Assembly: GCA_020851455.1 (NCBI GenBank)
Contig: JADZCT010000047.1
Location: 62,001 to 126,000 of the forward strand
Reading direction: 5' to 3'
DNA length: 64,000 nt
From: Gemmatimonadaceae bacterium
GTDB taxonomy: Bacteria; Gemmatimonadota; Gemmatimonadetes; Gemmatimonadales; Gemmatimonadaceae
Numbering within the stretch: position 1 is the stretch's first letter; every line of letters begins with the position of its first letter. The notes below the pieces were generated by a model. It saw only the letters and a program-made list of their open reading frames with translations, was not told the DNA's origin and ran no database searches. The translations under genes were made by a program, and so were the position numbers. Below are positions 37,551-46,351 of the stretch, piece after piece.

Positions 37551-38249
37551 ATGACTGCATCAACCACCGGGGCCACGCTGGGGGAGCGCACCGTCGGCGA
37601 CATCGCCGCGGCTCTCCCGGAGGCAAACTCGGTATTTCACGCCTTCGATATTGACTACTGCTGCAACGGTGGAATGACGCTGCAGGAAGCAGTCGAGCTT
37701 GCCGGGGCCGACATGAACGCAGTGACAAAGGCGCTCACGGCACTGAACGGCAGCAAGGAGGCAGGAATAGCCTCCAGCGTGCCGACCCCGGCCACGATGA
37801 GCAACGACGAGCTGATCGAGCATATCCGGTCGCGGTATCACGCCGCGCACCGCGCGGCGCTCCCGCAACTCGTCGCGCTCTCACGAAAGGTCGAGAAGGT
37901 TCACGAGAAGAACCCCAAGGTGCCCGCCGGGCTCGGCGACACACTCGAGCGGATTGGCGGGCTCCTCGATCAGCACATGGCGCGCGAGGAGGAGTCGCTC
38001 TTTCCCGCCATGCGCCAGGCAGGCGGCGGACTGGATTCCATGATTGGCGAGCTGCGCCATGAGCACGAAGACCAGGGCAAGCTGGTGCACGAGATCGAGC
38101 GGCTGACAGACAAGTTCAACCTGCCCGCGGAAGCGTGTGGATCATGGAACATGCTGTACGTGAAGACCGCAGAGCTCACGAAGGATCTGATGGATCACAT
38201 CCATATCGAGAACAACGTCCTCTTTCCGCGGTTCGCGGGCAAGGCGTAG
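37551..38249 (+). CDS. Iron-sulfur cluster repair di-iron protein (RIC, ScdA/YtfE type)
   Basis: This 232-residue protein repairs iron-sulfur clusters damaged by nitric oxide or oxidants. The N-terminal ScdA_N domain carries the Cys37-Cys38 pair in IDYCCNGG. The C-terminal hemerythrin-like domain has His/Glu pairs for a di-iron site (HIRSRYHAAHR, LLDQHMAREEESLFPAM, LRHEHEDQG, HIHIENNVLFPRF). ATG 37551 has an ACGGAG ribosome-binding site; the frame is open 37 codons upstream through the promoter region. It is divergent from the U32 gene, whose product also needs an iron-sulfur cluster. Confidence 0.94.
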   Translation: MTASTTGATLGERTVGDIAAALPEANSVFHAFDIDYCCNGGMTLQEAVELAGADMNAVTKALTALNGSKEAGIASSVPTPATMSNDELIEHIRSRYHAAHRAALPQLVALSRKVEKVHEKNPKVPAGLGDTLERIGGLLDQHMAREEESLFPAMRQAGGGLDSMIGELRHEHEDQGKLVHEIERLTDKFNLPAEACGSWNMLYVKTAELTKDLMDHIHIENNVLFPRFAGKA

Positions 38250-38253
38250 GCGC

Positions 38254-38282
38254 CGTTCCCTGTCGCCTCCGGCGGCGGAACG
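38254..38282 (+). terminator. Hairpin after the RIC gene
   Basis: CGTTCC (38254-38259) pairs with GGAACG (38277-38282), and inside it CGCC-TCC-GGCG forms a second stem. It begins 5 nt after the RIC stop. The U tract is weak. Confidence 0.5.
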
Positions 38283-38407
38283 TTCTACGGGGTTGATTGC
38301 TGCAGGACGGCACCGCCCGTTCCGGCATCCGGGGCCGCTTGCAGGGGGCGGCAACGTCCGAAACAAGCCAGGGCAGCGAGCCGTACGGCATTCCAAAGGG
38401 AGGCCGC

Positions 38408-38695
38408 ATGCTTGGCTGGATTTCACTTGCTGTGACGCTGCTCGCGGCATGGGCAGGATTCGGGGCGGCGCGTAAGTTCGTCCGTGGCCGGCTCCGCTAC
38501 GTTGACGCTGCGCTGCGGCCGTCTTCGGCCCTGGTCGCGGGGGTGGTCAGCGCGATTGTCGCCGCGCCGGTTGCGTGGCTGCTCCCGGTCGTCACCGGCG
38601 CCACGGCAGTGGTCTTCGGAGTTGCCGTGGGGCTTGGGGTTCGCGCCGGCGCGTCGGACATCAAGCGCGGCAATCTGCTGCCGCCGGGCCGGTAA
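38408..38695 (+). CDS. Small membrane protein of unknown function
   Basis: This 95-residue protein has an N-terminal transmembrane helix (LGWISLAVTLLAAWAGFGAA), a basic segment (RKFVRGRLRYVD) and one long or two short hydrophobic segments near residues 41-78. ATG 38408 has a strong AAAGGGAGG ribosome-binding site, which supports expression. No motif is recognised. It stands 158 bp after the RIC gene and ends 3 bp before a convergent minus-strand gene. Confidence 0.6.
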   Translation: MLGWISLAVTLLAAWAGFGAARKFVRGRLRYVDAALRPSSALVAGVVSAIVAAPVAWLLPVVTGATAVVFGVAVGLGVRAGASDIKRGNLLPPGR

Positions 38696-38698
38696 GTC

Positions 38699-38863
38699 TC
38701 AACCCGCGGGCCGCTTCGCGAAGCGCAGCACCCAGGCGACTGCGACGAGGCCTATCCCCGCCCATCGGACAGATGGCTGGTCCAGGCGGATCCCGACGCC
38801 AAAACACGCGATCCCCGCCAGCGCCACGGCCAGCTTCGCGGCCTGCAGCGGGGGGAGCGTCAT
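38699..38863 (-). CDS. 54-residue membrane protein at the end of the acyl-CoA operon
   Basis: The ATG at 38863 overlaps the stop of the AtuA-C-like gene (ATGA), like the other junctions of this operon. The peptide has two transmembrane segments (AKLAVALAGIACFGVGI and AGIGLVAVAWVLRFA). The function is unknown; the coupling is the main reason to consider it real. Confidence 0.6.
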   Translation of the reverse strand: MTLPPLQAAKLAVALAGIACFGVGIRLDQPSVRWAGIGLVAVAWVLRFAKRPAG

Positions 38864-39219
38864 GGTTCGCCGATTCCCCGGAGGGCCATCACGCGCGGGT
38901 CGGATTCCGGTACGTCGAGAACCATACGCAGCAGCGCCGTGGAGAGCGTCTTCCCCTGGGCGTCGATGCGGAGCGACCGCGTGCCACCGCCGTCGAGTGC
39001 GCCGTGCAGCACGAAGTTCAGCGCATGGAGGTTTGGTAGCGCGTATCGCTCGACCCCGCCCGTGATCAGCGGCGCGAAGTGCGCGGCGACGGCTTCGGCA
39101 GTCAGGTACTTCTCGAGGAACGGGTACCATTCCGCGCGCCGGGCAATGACGCCCACGTTGGCATCGTTGCCCTTGTCGCCCGAGCGGGCGTGCGCGATGG
39201 CGAGGAGCGCAACGTTCAC
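38860..39219 (-). CDS. AtuA C-terminal-domain-like protein
   Basis: This 119-residue protein begins with LLAIAHARSGDKGNDANVGV, the signature of the small ferredoxin-fold domain found at the C-terminus of longer AtuA proteins or as a separate gene beside them. It starts with GTG 39219, overlapping the atuA stop. It is therefore probably the second subunit or domain of the AtuA protein encoded just upstream. The biochemical role is unknown. Confidence 0.85.
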   Translation of the reverse strand: MNVALLAIAHARSGDKGNDANVGVIARRAEWYPFLEKYLTAEAVAAHFAPLITGGVERYALPNLHALNFVLHGALDGGGTRSLRIDAQGKTLSTALLRMVLDVPESDPRVMALRGIGEP

Positions 39220-40583
39220 GGCAGCACCTCGACGGCAGTCCTGACGGCGCCCGCGTCAATCAGCGCCGGCCAGTAGCCCAGGATCTCCTCGACTTTCGCC
39301 CGCGCGCCGAAGTATCCCGTCACGGTGGGCGGCCCGTTCAGCACGAGGGGCGCCACTTCACGCGTGAAGCGTTCCACCTTGCGCCTGTCCTGATCGCGAA
39401 CGCCGATCCTCAGTTGCACCTCGGGCGCGTCGCGTCCCGCGTCGGCACCGCTCAGCGGGCCATGGAGTGCGCCAGCGCCGATGAACTCGGTATGAACGCG
39501 CTCGAAGGCGAGCCCGAGGCGCTCGATGCGCTCACACACGATGCGTCCGGCTGCTGCGGCCTTGGCGTGGGCATCCGGCCAGCCGTACACGAGCGTGCTC
39601 ACCGCCTTGAACCCGTCGCGATACGCGATGCTCACCTTGAGCTTCCCGGTTGCAGGCCGGCCTCTCACGCCGCTGATCCTGACTTCGTCGGGCGCCGCTT
39701 CTTCGAGTCGGATCGAGGTGAAATCGGCCACGACGTCGCCGGTCACGTACGCGGCCGGGTCGCCGATCTCGTACACGAGCTGCTCGGTGACGCTCGCTCT
39801 GGACACGCGGCCGCCGGTTCCGGCCTGCTTGGTGACCGTGAACGACCCGTCGGCGGCAACCTCGACCACCGGGTAGCCGATCCCAGCGAGATCGGGGATC
39901 GTCTCCCAATCGGCGAGGCAGTTGCCGCCGGTCGCCTGCGCGCCGCACTCGATGACGTGACCGGCAACCGTACCGGCCGCGAGGAGGTCAACGTCGTCAT
40001 TCGTCCACCCGAACGCATGACGCATCGGAGCCACGGCGAGCGCCGCATCGTGGCAGCGCCCGGTGAGGACGATGCGCGCCCCAAGCCGAAGCGCTTCCGC
40101 AAGCGGGGCGGATCCGATGTAGGCGTTAGCCGAGACAACCCGGTCGCGCACGGCGGCCAGTGGCTCGCCGGTCTCCATGTGCATGAGCTCGTGCCCGGCG
40201 CCGATGAGCGCATCCAGATCCGCAAGGAGGTCGTCGCCCGTGACGATGCCGACGGGAACGCTGGCGGCGCCATGCGATTCGAGCATGCGCCGCACGGCAG
40301 CGGCGCAGGCGGGCGGATTTACGCCGCCGGCGTTCGCAAGGAGCGTGAGCCGCCCCTCACGCAGGGCTGGCAGCACACTCTCGATCGCCGCTACGACGTC
40401 ACGCGCGTAGCCCAGCGACGGGTCCTTTGCGCGTTGCCGCTGGAGGACGGACATGGTGACTTCGGCGAGGTAGTCGAGCATGAGGTAGTCGAGCGGCCCG
40501 TCCTCGACCAGGCGACGAGGCGCGTCTGGCGCGTCGCCCCACATCCCGGATCCGCCGCCAATGCGGATCGCGCGCGGCGTCAT
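39216..40583 (-). CDS. atuA: AtuA family protein (acyclic terpene utilisation, DUF1446)
   Basis: This 455-residue protein matches the AtuA/DUF1446 family: IRIGGGSGMWGDAPDAPRRL at the start, DYLMLDYLAEVTMS, LLANAGGVNPPACA and TGRCHDAALAVAP. AtuA is required for geraniol/citronellol catabolism in Pseudomonas, but its reaction is undefined. Here it lies after a carboxyltransferase and a B12 mutase, so it probably serves branched acyl-CoA breakdown rather than terpenes specifically. It is coupled by 4-bp overlaps on both sides. Confidence 0.88.
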   Translation of the reverse strand: MTPRAIRIGGGSGMWGDAPDAPRRLVEDGPLDYLMLDYLAEVTMSVLQRQRAKDPSLGYARDVVAAIESVLPALREGRLTLLANAGGVNPPACAAAVRRMLESHGAASVPVGIVTGDDLLADLDALIGAGHELMHMETGEPLAAVRDRVVSANAYIGSAPLAEALRLGARIVLTGRCHDAALAVAPMRHAFGWTNDDVDLLAAGTVAGHVIECGAQATGGNCLADWETIPDLAGIGYPVVEVAADGSFTVTKQAGTGGRVSRASVTEQLVYEIGDPAAYVTGDVVADFTSIRLEEAAPDEVRISGVRGRPATGKLKVSIAYRDGFKAVSTLVYGWPDAHAKAAAAGRIVCERIERLGLAFERVHTEFIGAGALHGPLSGADAGRDAPEVQLRIGVRDQDRRKVERFTREVAPLVLNGPPTVTGYFGARAKVEEILGYWPALIDAGAVRTAVEVLP

Positions 40584-42202
40584 CCGTCCACCTCGAGGCG
40601 CGCCGGAAGCACGAACGGTCCCAGGTGCGGTCCGCGATTGTTCAACGCGGTGCGAAGCGCCAGCGCGAGCATTGCGCGGGTGTCCTCAGGGTAAACAATT
40701 GCGTCAACGAACCCGCGCGCGCCCGCATAGAGGGCGTCGAGCTGATGCTCGTAGTCATTGCGCATCGCGTGCACGGCATCGGCCACCTGCGGGTCGAGCG
40801 CCTTGCCAGCAGCGTGTGCGGCAGCAAGCGCGGGTCCATGCACGGCCTGCACGGCGCTCTCGCCTTCCATGACCCCCATCCTCCCCGTTGGCCACGACAG
40901 GATGAAGTCGGGGTCGAAGCCCTGCCCAGCCATCGCGTAGTAGCCGGCGCCCGACGCATGGTTCACGGTGAGCACGATCTTGGGCACCGTTGCGGTGGCC
41001 ATCGCCTCGACGAAACGGGCTCCGGCTCGAATGATCCCCTCGTGCTCGGCCTCGGGTCCGACCATGAACCCGGAGACATCCTGGACGAAGATGAGCGGAA
41101 GCCCAGCGCGATCGCACCTGTCTATGTAGTAGGCGGTCTTCTCGGCGCTCTCGGCGTAGATGATGCCACCAAACCTTGCCTGCGCGCCGGAAGGTTGCCG
41201 CACGAGGCCACGATGGTTCGCGATGACCCCGACGTTCACGCCGTCAATCGCGGCGTCGGCGCAGATCATCTCGCGCGCGATTGCAGGCTGGAACTCGTCG
41301 AGCCGGCCGCCGTCCACGATCGCGCCCAGCACCGCGCGCATGTCGTAGGCCATGCGATGATCGTGCGGCAGGAGGTCGTAGAGAGCTTCCGGGTCCGGCT
41401 CGCGGTCGCCTGCACGCGGCTGGTATGGCAGGGGGCGCGCGGGCGGGGCTGGCAGTCGTTCAACGATGTCGCGGATGTGGCGCAGGCAGTCGGCATCGGA
41501 GTCGGCGGCATAGTGCGCAACTCCGCTGACCTCGGTGTGCGTAGCGGCGCCGCCGAGCGTTTCGCCGTCAATCGCCTGGCCCGTGGCGCCCTTCACGAGG
41601 TTCGGCCCGCCGAGGCCCATGAATGACGTCCCCTTGACCATCAGGATCACGTCCGAGAGCGCCGGCAGGTACGCACCTCCGGCGACGCACTGGCCCATCA
41701 CCGCGGCGACCTGCGGCACCCTGAGGTACCTGCGCATCAGCGAGTTGTAGTAGAAGATCCGCGCCGCGCCGTACTGCCCCGGGAACACTCCGCCCTGGTA
41801 CGGCAGGTTGACGCCCGCTGAATCCACGAGGTAGATGATGGGCACGCGCGAGCGCATGGCACATTCCTGCGCGCGCAGGATCTTCCCGATGGTCTCGGGC
41901 CACCATGAGCCGGCCTTGACCGTTGCATCATTGGCGACGATCACGCACTCGCGGCCCGCGACGTACCCGACTGCGGTGATTACGCCCGCCGCCGGCGCCT
42001 GGCCGTCGTACCTGTCGTGCGCAACGAGCAGGCCGAGCTCCAGGAGGGGCGCGTCTGCATCGGTGAGTTGAGTGACCCGCTCGCGGGCGGTGAGTTTGCC
42101 CTGCGCGTGCTGCCTTGCGGCTTTCTCTTCGCCACCGCCTTCACGCAGGCGCGCCTCGACCATGCGGGCAGCGTCGGCGAGCGTGCGCAGCCGATTCGTC
42201 AC
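40580..42202 (-). CDS. Acyl-CoA carboxylase carboxyltransferase subunit (MCC/GCC beta-like)
   Basis: This 540-residue subunit moves CO2 from biotin to an acyl-CoA. It has both crotonase-type halves: [27 protein letters not shown] and [11 protein letters not shown] in the first, and [26 protein letters not shown] and [11 protein letters not shown] in the second. The pattern is closest to methylcrotonyl- or geranyl-CoA carboxylase beta subunits. The biotin-carrying alpha subunit is not in the window. Start GTG 42202 overlaps the mutase small subunit. Confidence 0.92.
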   Translation of the reverse strand: MTNRLRTLADAARMVEARLREGGGEEKAARQHAQGKLTARERVTQLTDADAPLLELGLLVAHDRYDGQAPAAGVITAVGYVAGRECVIVANDATVKAGSWWPETIGKILRAQECAMRSRVPIIYLVDSAGVNLPYQGGVFPGQYGAARIFYYNSLMRRYLRVPQVAAVMGQCVAGGAYLPALSDVILMVKGTSFMGLGGPNLVKGATGQAIDGETLGGAATHTEVSGVAHYAADSDADCLRHIRDIVERLPAPPARPLPYQPRAGDREPDPEALYDLLPHDHRMAYDMRAVLGAIVDGGRLDEFQPAIAREMICADAAIDGVNVGVIANHRGLVRQPSGAQARFGGIIYAESAEKTAYYIDRCDRAGLPLIFVQDVSGFMVGPEAEHEGIIRAGARFVEAMATATVPKIVLTVNHASGAGYYAMAGQGFDPDFILSWPTGRMGVMEGESAVQAVHGPALAAAHAAGKALDPQVADAVHAMRNDYEHQLDALYAGARGFVDAIVYPEDTRAMLALALRTALNNRGPHLGPFVLPARLEVDG

Positions 42203-42612
42203 GCGGGCTGCTGGTGATGCTGGGCGAACCAGTCGTTGATGTATCCGACCAGTTCCGACGTCGGCGACCCTGGCCCGAAGAGCCGGCCCACGCCCTTCTG
42301 TGCAAGCGCGTCCATATCCTCCTGCGGGATGATGCCGCCGCCGGTGAGAAGGATGTCGTCACGGCCCTCGGCGCGCAGGAGCTCGAGCACCCGTGGGAAG
42401 AGGGTCATGTGCGCGCCGGACAGGATGGAGAGGCCGACCACGTCAACATCCTCCTGGATTGCCGCGGTTGCGATCATCTCCGGGGTCTGGTGAAGCCCGG
42501 TGTAGATGACCTCCATGCCGGCGTCACGCAGCGCCGCGGCGACGACCTTGGCGCCGCGGTCGTGGCCGTCGAGGCCGGGTTTTGCAACGAGCACGCGAAT
42601 CGTGCGTTCCAT
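42199..42612 (-). CDS. B12-dependent acyl-CoA mutase small (cobalamin-binding) subunit
   Basis: This 137-residue domain binds adenosylcobalamin through the DGHDRG motif (the histidine replaces the lower base), with [10 protein letters not shown] and [10 protein letters not shown] completing the fold. It is the separate small subunit partnering the 565-residue large subunit encoded 22 bp upstream. The split arrangement is like isobutyryl-CoA mutase and 2-hydroxyisobutyryl-CoA mutase. ATG 42612 gives the conserved start [13 protein letters not shown]. Confidence 0.94.
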   Translation of the reverse strand: MERTIRVLVAKPGLDGHDRGAKVVAAALRDAGMEVIYTGLHQTPEMIATAAIQEDVDVVGLSILSGAHMTLFPRVLELLRAEGRDDILLTGGGIIPQEDMDALAQKGVGRLFGPGSPTSELVGYINDWFAQHHQQPA

Positions 42613-42634
42613 GCGAGCGGGCGTAGGGGGTTGG

Positions 42635-44332
42635 CTAGAAGAAGACGGGTTCGCGATAGGCGCCGAAGACGCTCTCGAGCGAGGCGCGGATTTCGTAGAG
42701 CGTGCAGTAGGCGCGCGCGCAATCGAGTATGTAGGGCACCAGGTTCTCGGACTCATCCGCGGCGGCCGCGCGCAAGCGATCGAGTCGCGCGGTGCACTCG
42801 GCGTTATCGCGCGTCTCGCGCAATCGTCTCAGTCGTGCGGCCTGATCGTGCGTGGTCGCCTCGTCGAGCTTGAGGAGCGGGATCTGCAGCGATTCCTCGG
42901 TGACGAACTCATTGACCCCCACGATCACGCGGCGGCGTTGCTCGATTTCCCACTGCTGGCGCGCGGCGCTCTCGCTGATCCGGCGCTGAAGCCATCCGGC
43001 TTCGAGGCACTTCACCACCCCGCCGCGATCGTCAATGTCCTTGAAGATCGCCTCTGCGTCGCGCTCGAGGTCGTCCGTGAGCTTCTCGACGTAGTACGAC
43101 CCTCCAAGCGGGTCGGCCACGTTCGGCACGCCGGTCTCGTACGCCAGCACCTGCTGCGTGCGCAGCGCAACCTGCACGGCATGCTCGGTGGGAAGCGCAA
43201 GTGTCTCGTCCATCGAATTGGTGTGCAGCGACTGCGTGCCGCCGAGGGCCGCAGCAAGGGCCTGGTATGCAACGCGAACGACGTTGTTCATCGGCTGCTG
43301 GGCGGTAAGCGTCACGCCAGCGGTCTGCGAGTGGAACCGCATTACCCACGACCGCGGATCTTTCGCCCCGTAGCGTTCGCGCATGTGCCGCGCCCATATC
43401 CGGCGCGCGGCGCGCAACTTCGCGATCTCCTCGAAGAAATCGTTGTGGATATCCCAGAAAAACGAGAGGCGCGGCGCGAACTCATCCACGGGAAGGCCGC
43501 GCGCCATTCCGCGCTCAACGTAGGTAAAGCCGTCGGCCAGTGTGAACGCGAGTTCCTGCGCTGCCGTGGCGCCGGCTTCCCGGATGTGGTAGCCGGAAAT
43601 CGAGATGGTATTCCACTGCGGGGTGTGCCTCGATCCCCACTCGAACATGTCAACGATGAGGCGCAGGCCGGGCTCGATCGGGAAGCACCACGCGTGCTGC
43701 GCCATGTACTCCTTCAGGATGTCGTTCTGCACGGTGCCGCGCAGCTTCTCGGCGGGAACGCCCTGCTTCTCGGCCGCAGCGATGTAGAAGCACCAGAGGA
43801 TGATCGCCGGCCCGTTGATGGTCATCGAGGTGGAGACTTCCCCGAGCGGGATGCCTTCGAAGAGCGTCTCCATGTCGGCCAACGAGCTGATTGCCACGCC
43901 ACACTTGCCGACCTCGCCCTCCGACCGGGGATGGTCGGAGTCGTAGCCCATGAGCGTGGGGAAGTCGAACGCCACGGAGAGCCCCGTGGTTCCGTGCTGA
44001 AGCAGGAACTTGTAGCGCTCGTTCGTTTCGCGCGCCGAGCCGAACCCCGCGAACTGGCGCATCGTCCAGAGACGCCCGCGGTAACCGGTGGCGTGAATCC
44101 CGCGCGTGTACGGGTACGACCCGGGCAATTCGAATGCGGTGCCGCCGCTTCCCTCCAGGTCGAGCGCAGTGTAGAGCGGTGCGACCTCGCGGGCCGAGTT
44201 GGTGAAGTTCAGGTCGCGCACGCTCCCTGCGTCGTAACGCGCGCGCCATTCGGCCACCTGCCCGCGCAGATCGTCCAGTTCCTGCTGCATCGCGGCAATC
44301 GTCTCGTCTGCGCCTGAACGCACACCCGTCAT
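42635..44332 (-). CDS. B12-dependent acyl-CoA mutase large subunit, isobutyryl-CoA mutase type
   Basis: This 565-residue TIM-barrel subunit rearranges the carbon skeleton of acyl-CoA esters by radical chemistry. Motifs include [40 protein letters not shown] and [12 protein letters not shown]. Two specificity positions differ from methylmalonyl-CoA mutase: Tyr89 is Phe94 and Arg207 is Gln212, with the same spacing of 118 residues. Phe/Gln is the isobutyryl-CoA mutase pair, so methylmalonyl-CoA is an unlikely substrate. It overlaps the MeaB-like GTPase gene by 4 bp. Confidence 0.93.
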   Translation of the reverse strand: MTGVRSGADETIAAMQQELDDLRGQVAEWRARYDAGSVRDLNFTNSAREVAPLYTALDLEGSGGTAFELPGSYPYTRGIHATGYRGRLWTMRQFAGFGSARETNERYKFLLQHGTTGLSVAFDFPTLMGYDSDHPRSEGEVGKCGVAISSLADMETLFEGIPLGEVSTSMTINGPAIILWCFYIAAAEKQGVPAEKLRGTVQNDILKEYMAQHAWCFPIEPGLRLIVDMFEWGSRHTPQWNTISISGYHIREAGATAAQELAFTLADGFTYVERGMARGLPVDEFAPRLSFFWDIHNDFFEEIAKLRAARRIWARHMRERYGAKDPRSWVMRFHSQTAGVTLTAQQPMNNVVRVAYQALAAALGGTQSLHTNSMDETLALPTEHAVQVALRTQQVLAYETGVPNVADPLGGSYYVEKLTDDLERDAEAIFKDIDDRGGVVKCLEAGWLQRRISESAARQQWEIEQRRRVIVGVNEFVTEESLQIPLLKLDEATTHDQAARLRRLRETRDNAECTARLDRLRAAAADESENLVPYILDCARAYCTLYEIRASLESVFGAYREPVFF

Positions 44333-45399
44333 GCCTTTTCTCCCGCAAGGAGGGAACCGCTCCTGGCCAGCAACTCGTCGGCCACGGCGAACGGCGTCGC
44401 CGTGCCTGCTTCAACCTCCGGCAACCGCGCGTCGAGCCAGGCGTTCGTGCCAGGGTCCATCCACAGCCGCCGCCTCACGCGGCTCTCGATAACGTCAACC
44501 ACGCGCTGGCGGACCCGCGCCCTGCGACGGGCCGTAAGCGCTCCGCTGGATTCAAGATAGGCAAAGTGACGGTCGAGCGCGGAGGCGAGTTCGGCAACTC
44601 CTTCGCCGGTGTTCCCGATTGTCTGAATCACCGACGGTGTCCATCGTCCCTCGCGCGGCTCGGCTGCTGCCTTCCTCGCCGCGTACGCAGGATTGCCCAT
44701 GCGCTTGAGGTCAACGCCGTGGTGGGCGGGCACGTCGCCGAGGACGATTCCTCCCCGGAGGCCGAGCATGACCTCCAGGTCGTGCCTGACCCTGTCGGCA
44801 CCGGGCCGGTCGGACTTGTTGACAACGAAGACGTCGGCAATCTCCATCAGGCCCGCCTTCATCGCCTGGATGGCGTCGCCGGACTCCGGCACCAGGACGA
44901 CGGCGCTCTGATCCGCTGTACGGGCAATGTCGAGTTCGCTCTGCCCAACGCCGACCGTCTCGACCAGGATGCGATCCATGCCAAAGGCGTCGGCCACGTC
45001 GGCAACCTCACGCGTGGTCCCAGCGAGGCCCCCAAGCGATCCGCGAGTCGCCATTGATCGGATGAACACGCCCGAGTCGAGGGCGACGGACTCCATGCGC
45101 ACACGATCGCCGAGGAGAGCGCCGCCCGTGAAGGGCGATGTCGGATCCACCGCGATGATGCACACGGTGAGCCCCTGCTCGCGGTAGTGCGCCGCGAGGC
45201 GGGTCGTGAGCGTGCTCTTACCCGCGCCCGGAGGGCCGGTGAGACCGATCCGCCGCGCCCTGCCGATCGAAGGGTGGAGCGCAGCGAGGAGGGCGTCGTA
45301 TTCCGGCCGCCCGTCTTCGACGATGGACATGGCGCGCGCCAGCGCCGCGCGGCGGCCAGCCCGGAAATTGGCGAACAGGGCGGCAAGCTGGTCAGCCAT
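44329..45399 (-). CDS. meaB: MeaB/ArgK-like GTPase, mutase chaperone
   Basis: This 356-residue G3E GTPase loads and protects the B12 cofactor of acyl-CoA mutases. The P-loop [41 protein letters not shown] and the NKSD guanine motif are present, with the MeaB-type C-terminal dimerisation region. ATG 45399 is the conserved start and overlaps the CBS gene by 8 bp. Being directly before the mutase large subunit, it is most likely its dedicated chaperone. Confidence 0.95.
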   Translation of the reverse strand: MADQLAALFANFRAGRRAALARAMSIVEDGRPEYDALLAALHPSIGRARRIGLTGPPGAGKSTLTTRLAAHYREQGLTVCIIAVDPTSPFTGGALLGDRVRMESVALDSGVFIRSMATRGSLGGLAGTTREVADVADAFGMDRILVETVGVGQSELDIARTADQSAVVLVPESGDAIQAMKAGLMEIADVFVVNKSDRPGADRVRHDLEVMLGLRGGIVLGDVPAHHGVDLKRMGNPAYAARKAAAEPREGRWTPSVIQTIGNTGEGVAELASALDRHFAYLESSGALTARRRARVRQRVVDVIESRVRRRLWMDPGTNAWLDARLPEVEAGTATPFAVADELLARSGSLLAGEKA

Positions 45400-46351
45400 T
45401 GGCGAGGCCGGGCTCGTCGTGCTCGTCGCGGATATCGCCCACGAGTTCCTCCACGAGGTCTTCCAATGTGACGATTCCGACCAGGCGTCCGCCATCCATC
45501 ACGGCTCCTAGGTGGCGATGGTCCCTCAGCATTCGGCGCATGACCGCGCTGCAGGGCTCCTCCGGCGCGGCCATCTCGGCTTGGCGCAGCGTCGCAAGCG
45601 GGTTCGACGGGGTAGCAAGGACGTCAAAGGCGTGCAGGACGCCAGCCACATGGTCACCATCGTCCGAGAGCACCGGGATCCTGGTGTAATTCGACTGCAC
45701 GACCGCATCGGCGACCTCGGCAGGCGAGGCAGACGCCAGCACGGATACGACCCGCTCACGCGGCGTCATGACGTCACGGACCCGCTTGTCGCCGAATTCC
45801 GCGACTCCGCTGATGATCTCCGATTCCTCCGCCGCGCCGACACCCTCCGCCTCCGCGTCGCGGAGAATATCCTCCAGGGAATCCATCTCGCGCGCGGCGG
45901 CGGATGTCGCCGCCTCGGGGGCTCGCGCAGCGAGCCGTCCAGAGAAAGACAGGACAGGACCAAGCATGACGTGCAGCGCACGCAGCAGCGGCGTCAGCGC
46001 CGGCAGCAGCGTGACGGCCCAGCGCCGCGCCACCAGGCGTGGCAGAACCTGCCCGAGCAGCAGCAACGCGGCGGCCGCGAGCGTCAAGTCGCTGTAGATG
46101 CCCGGGGCATCGCCACGGAACACGAGGACGGCACCGAGCGTGAACGCGGCGCCAGCGATGGCCGTCCCGGCGGCAACCGAAAGTCGCTGCGAACGATCGG
46201 CGCCCGACATCCCGTCCGAAGATCCATCCGGGAGGGTGGCATCGGCCAGTTGACGCAACCAGAACCGACTGGCCGACCGGAGGGCAGTCGCAGCGGCCGT
46301 AACGGCACCTACGGCCAGGGAGAGCAGGGCGATCAGCACGAGCGCGCTCAC
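45392..46351 (-). CDS. CorC/HlyC-like CBS-domain membrane protein (first of a tandem pair)
   Basis: This 319-residue protein has an N-terminal membrane part with helices near residues 1-25, 60-78 and 88-105, a linker, and a pair of CBS domains (RVRDVMTPRERVVSV, NYTRIPVLSDDGD, HLGAVMDGGRLVGIVTLEDLVEELVGDIRDE). This resembles the DUF21/CBS family linked to magnesium or cobalt efflux. The C-terminal CorC_HlyC domain is missing because the protein ends soon after the second CBS domain. Start GTG 46351 overlaps the next protein's stop. Confidence 0.85.
   Translation of the reverse strand: MSALVLIALLSLAVGAVTAAATALRSASRFWLRQLADATLPDGSSDGMSGADRSQRLSVAAGTAIAGAAFTLGAVLVFRGDAPGIYSDLTLAAAALLLLGQVLPRLVARRWAVTLLPALTPLLRALHVMLGPVLSFSGRLAARAPEAATSAAAREMDSLEDILRDAEAEGVGAAEESEIISGVAEFGDKRVRDVMTPRERVVSVLASASPAEVADAVVQSNYTRIPVLSDDGDHVAGVLHAFDVLATPSNPLATLRQAEMAAPEEPCSAVMRRMLRDHRHLGAVMDGGRLVGIVTLEDLVEELVGDIRDEHDEPGLANG

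Noticed and set aside
38508-38690. Minus-strand gene opposite the 95-residue membrane protein
   Set aside because: No open frame with a start and ribosome-binding site, whereas the plus-strand frame has a strong AAAGGGAGG site and membrane segments.
42635-44332. Methylmalonyl-CoA mutase
   Set aside because: The residues at the Tyr89 and Arg207 positions are Phe and Gln, the pair found in isobutyryl-CoA mutase.
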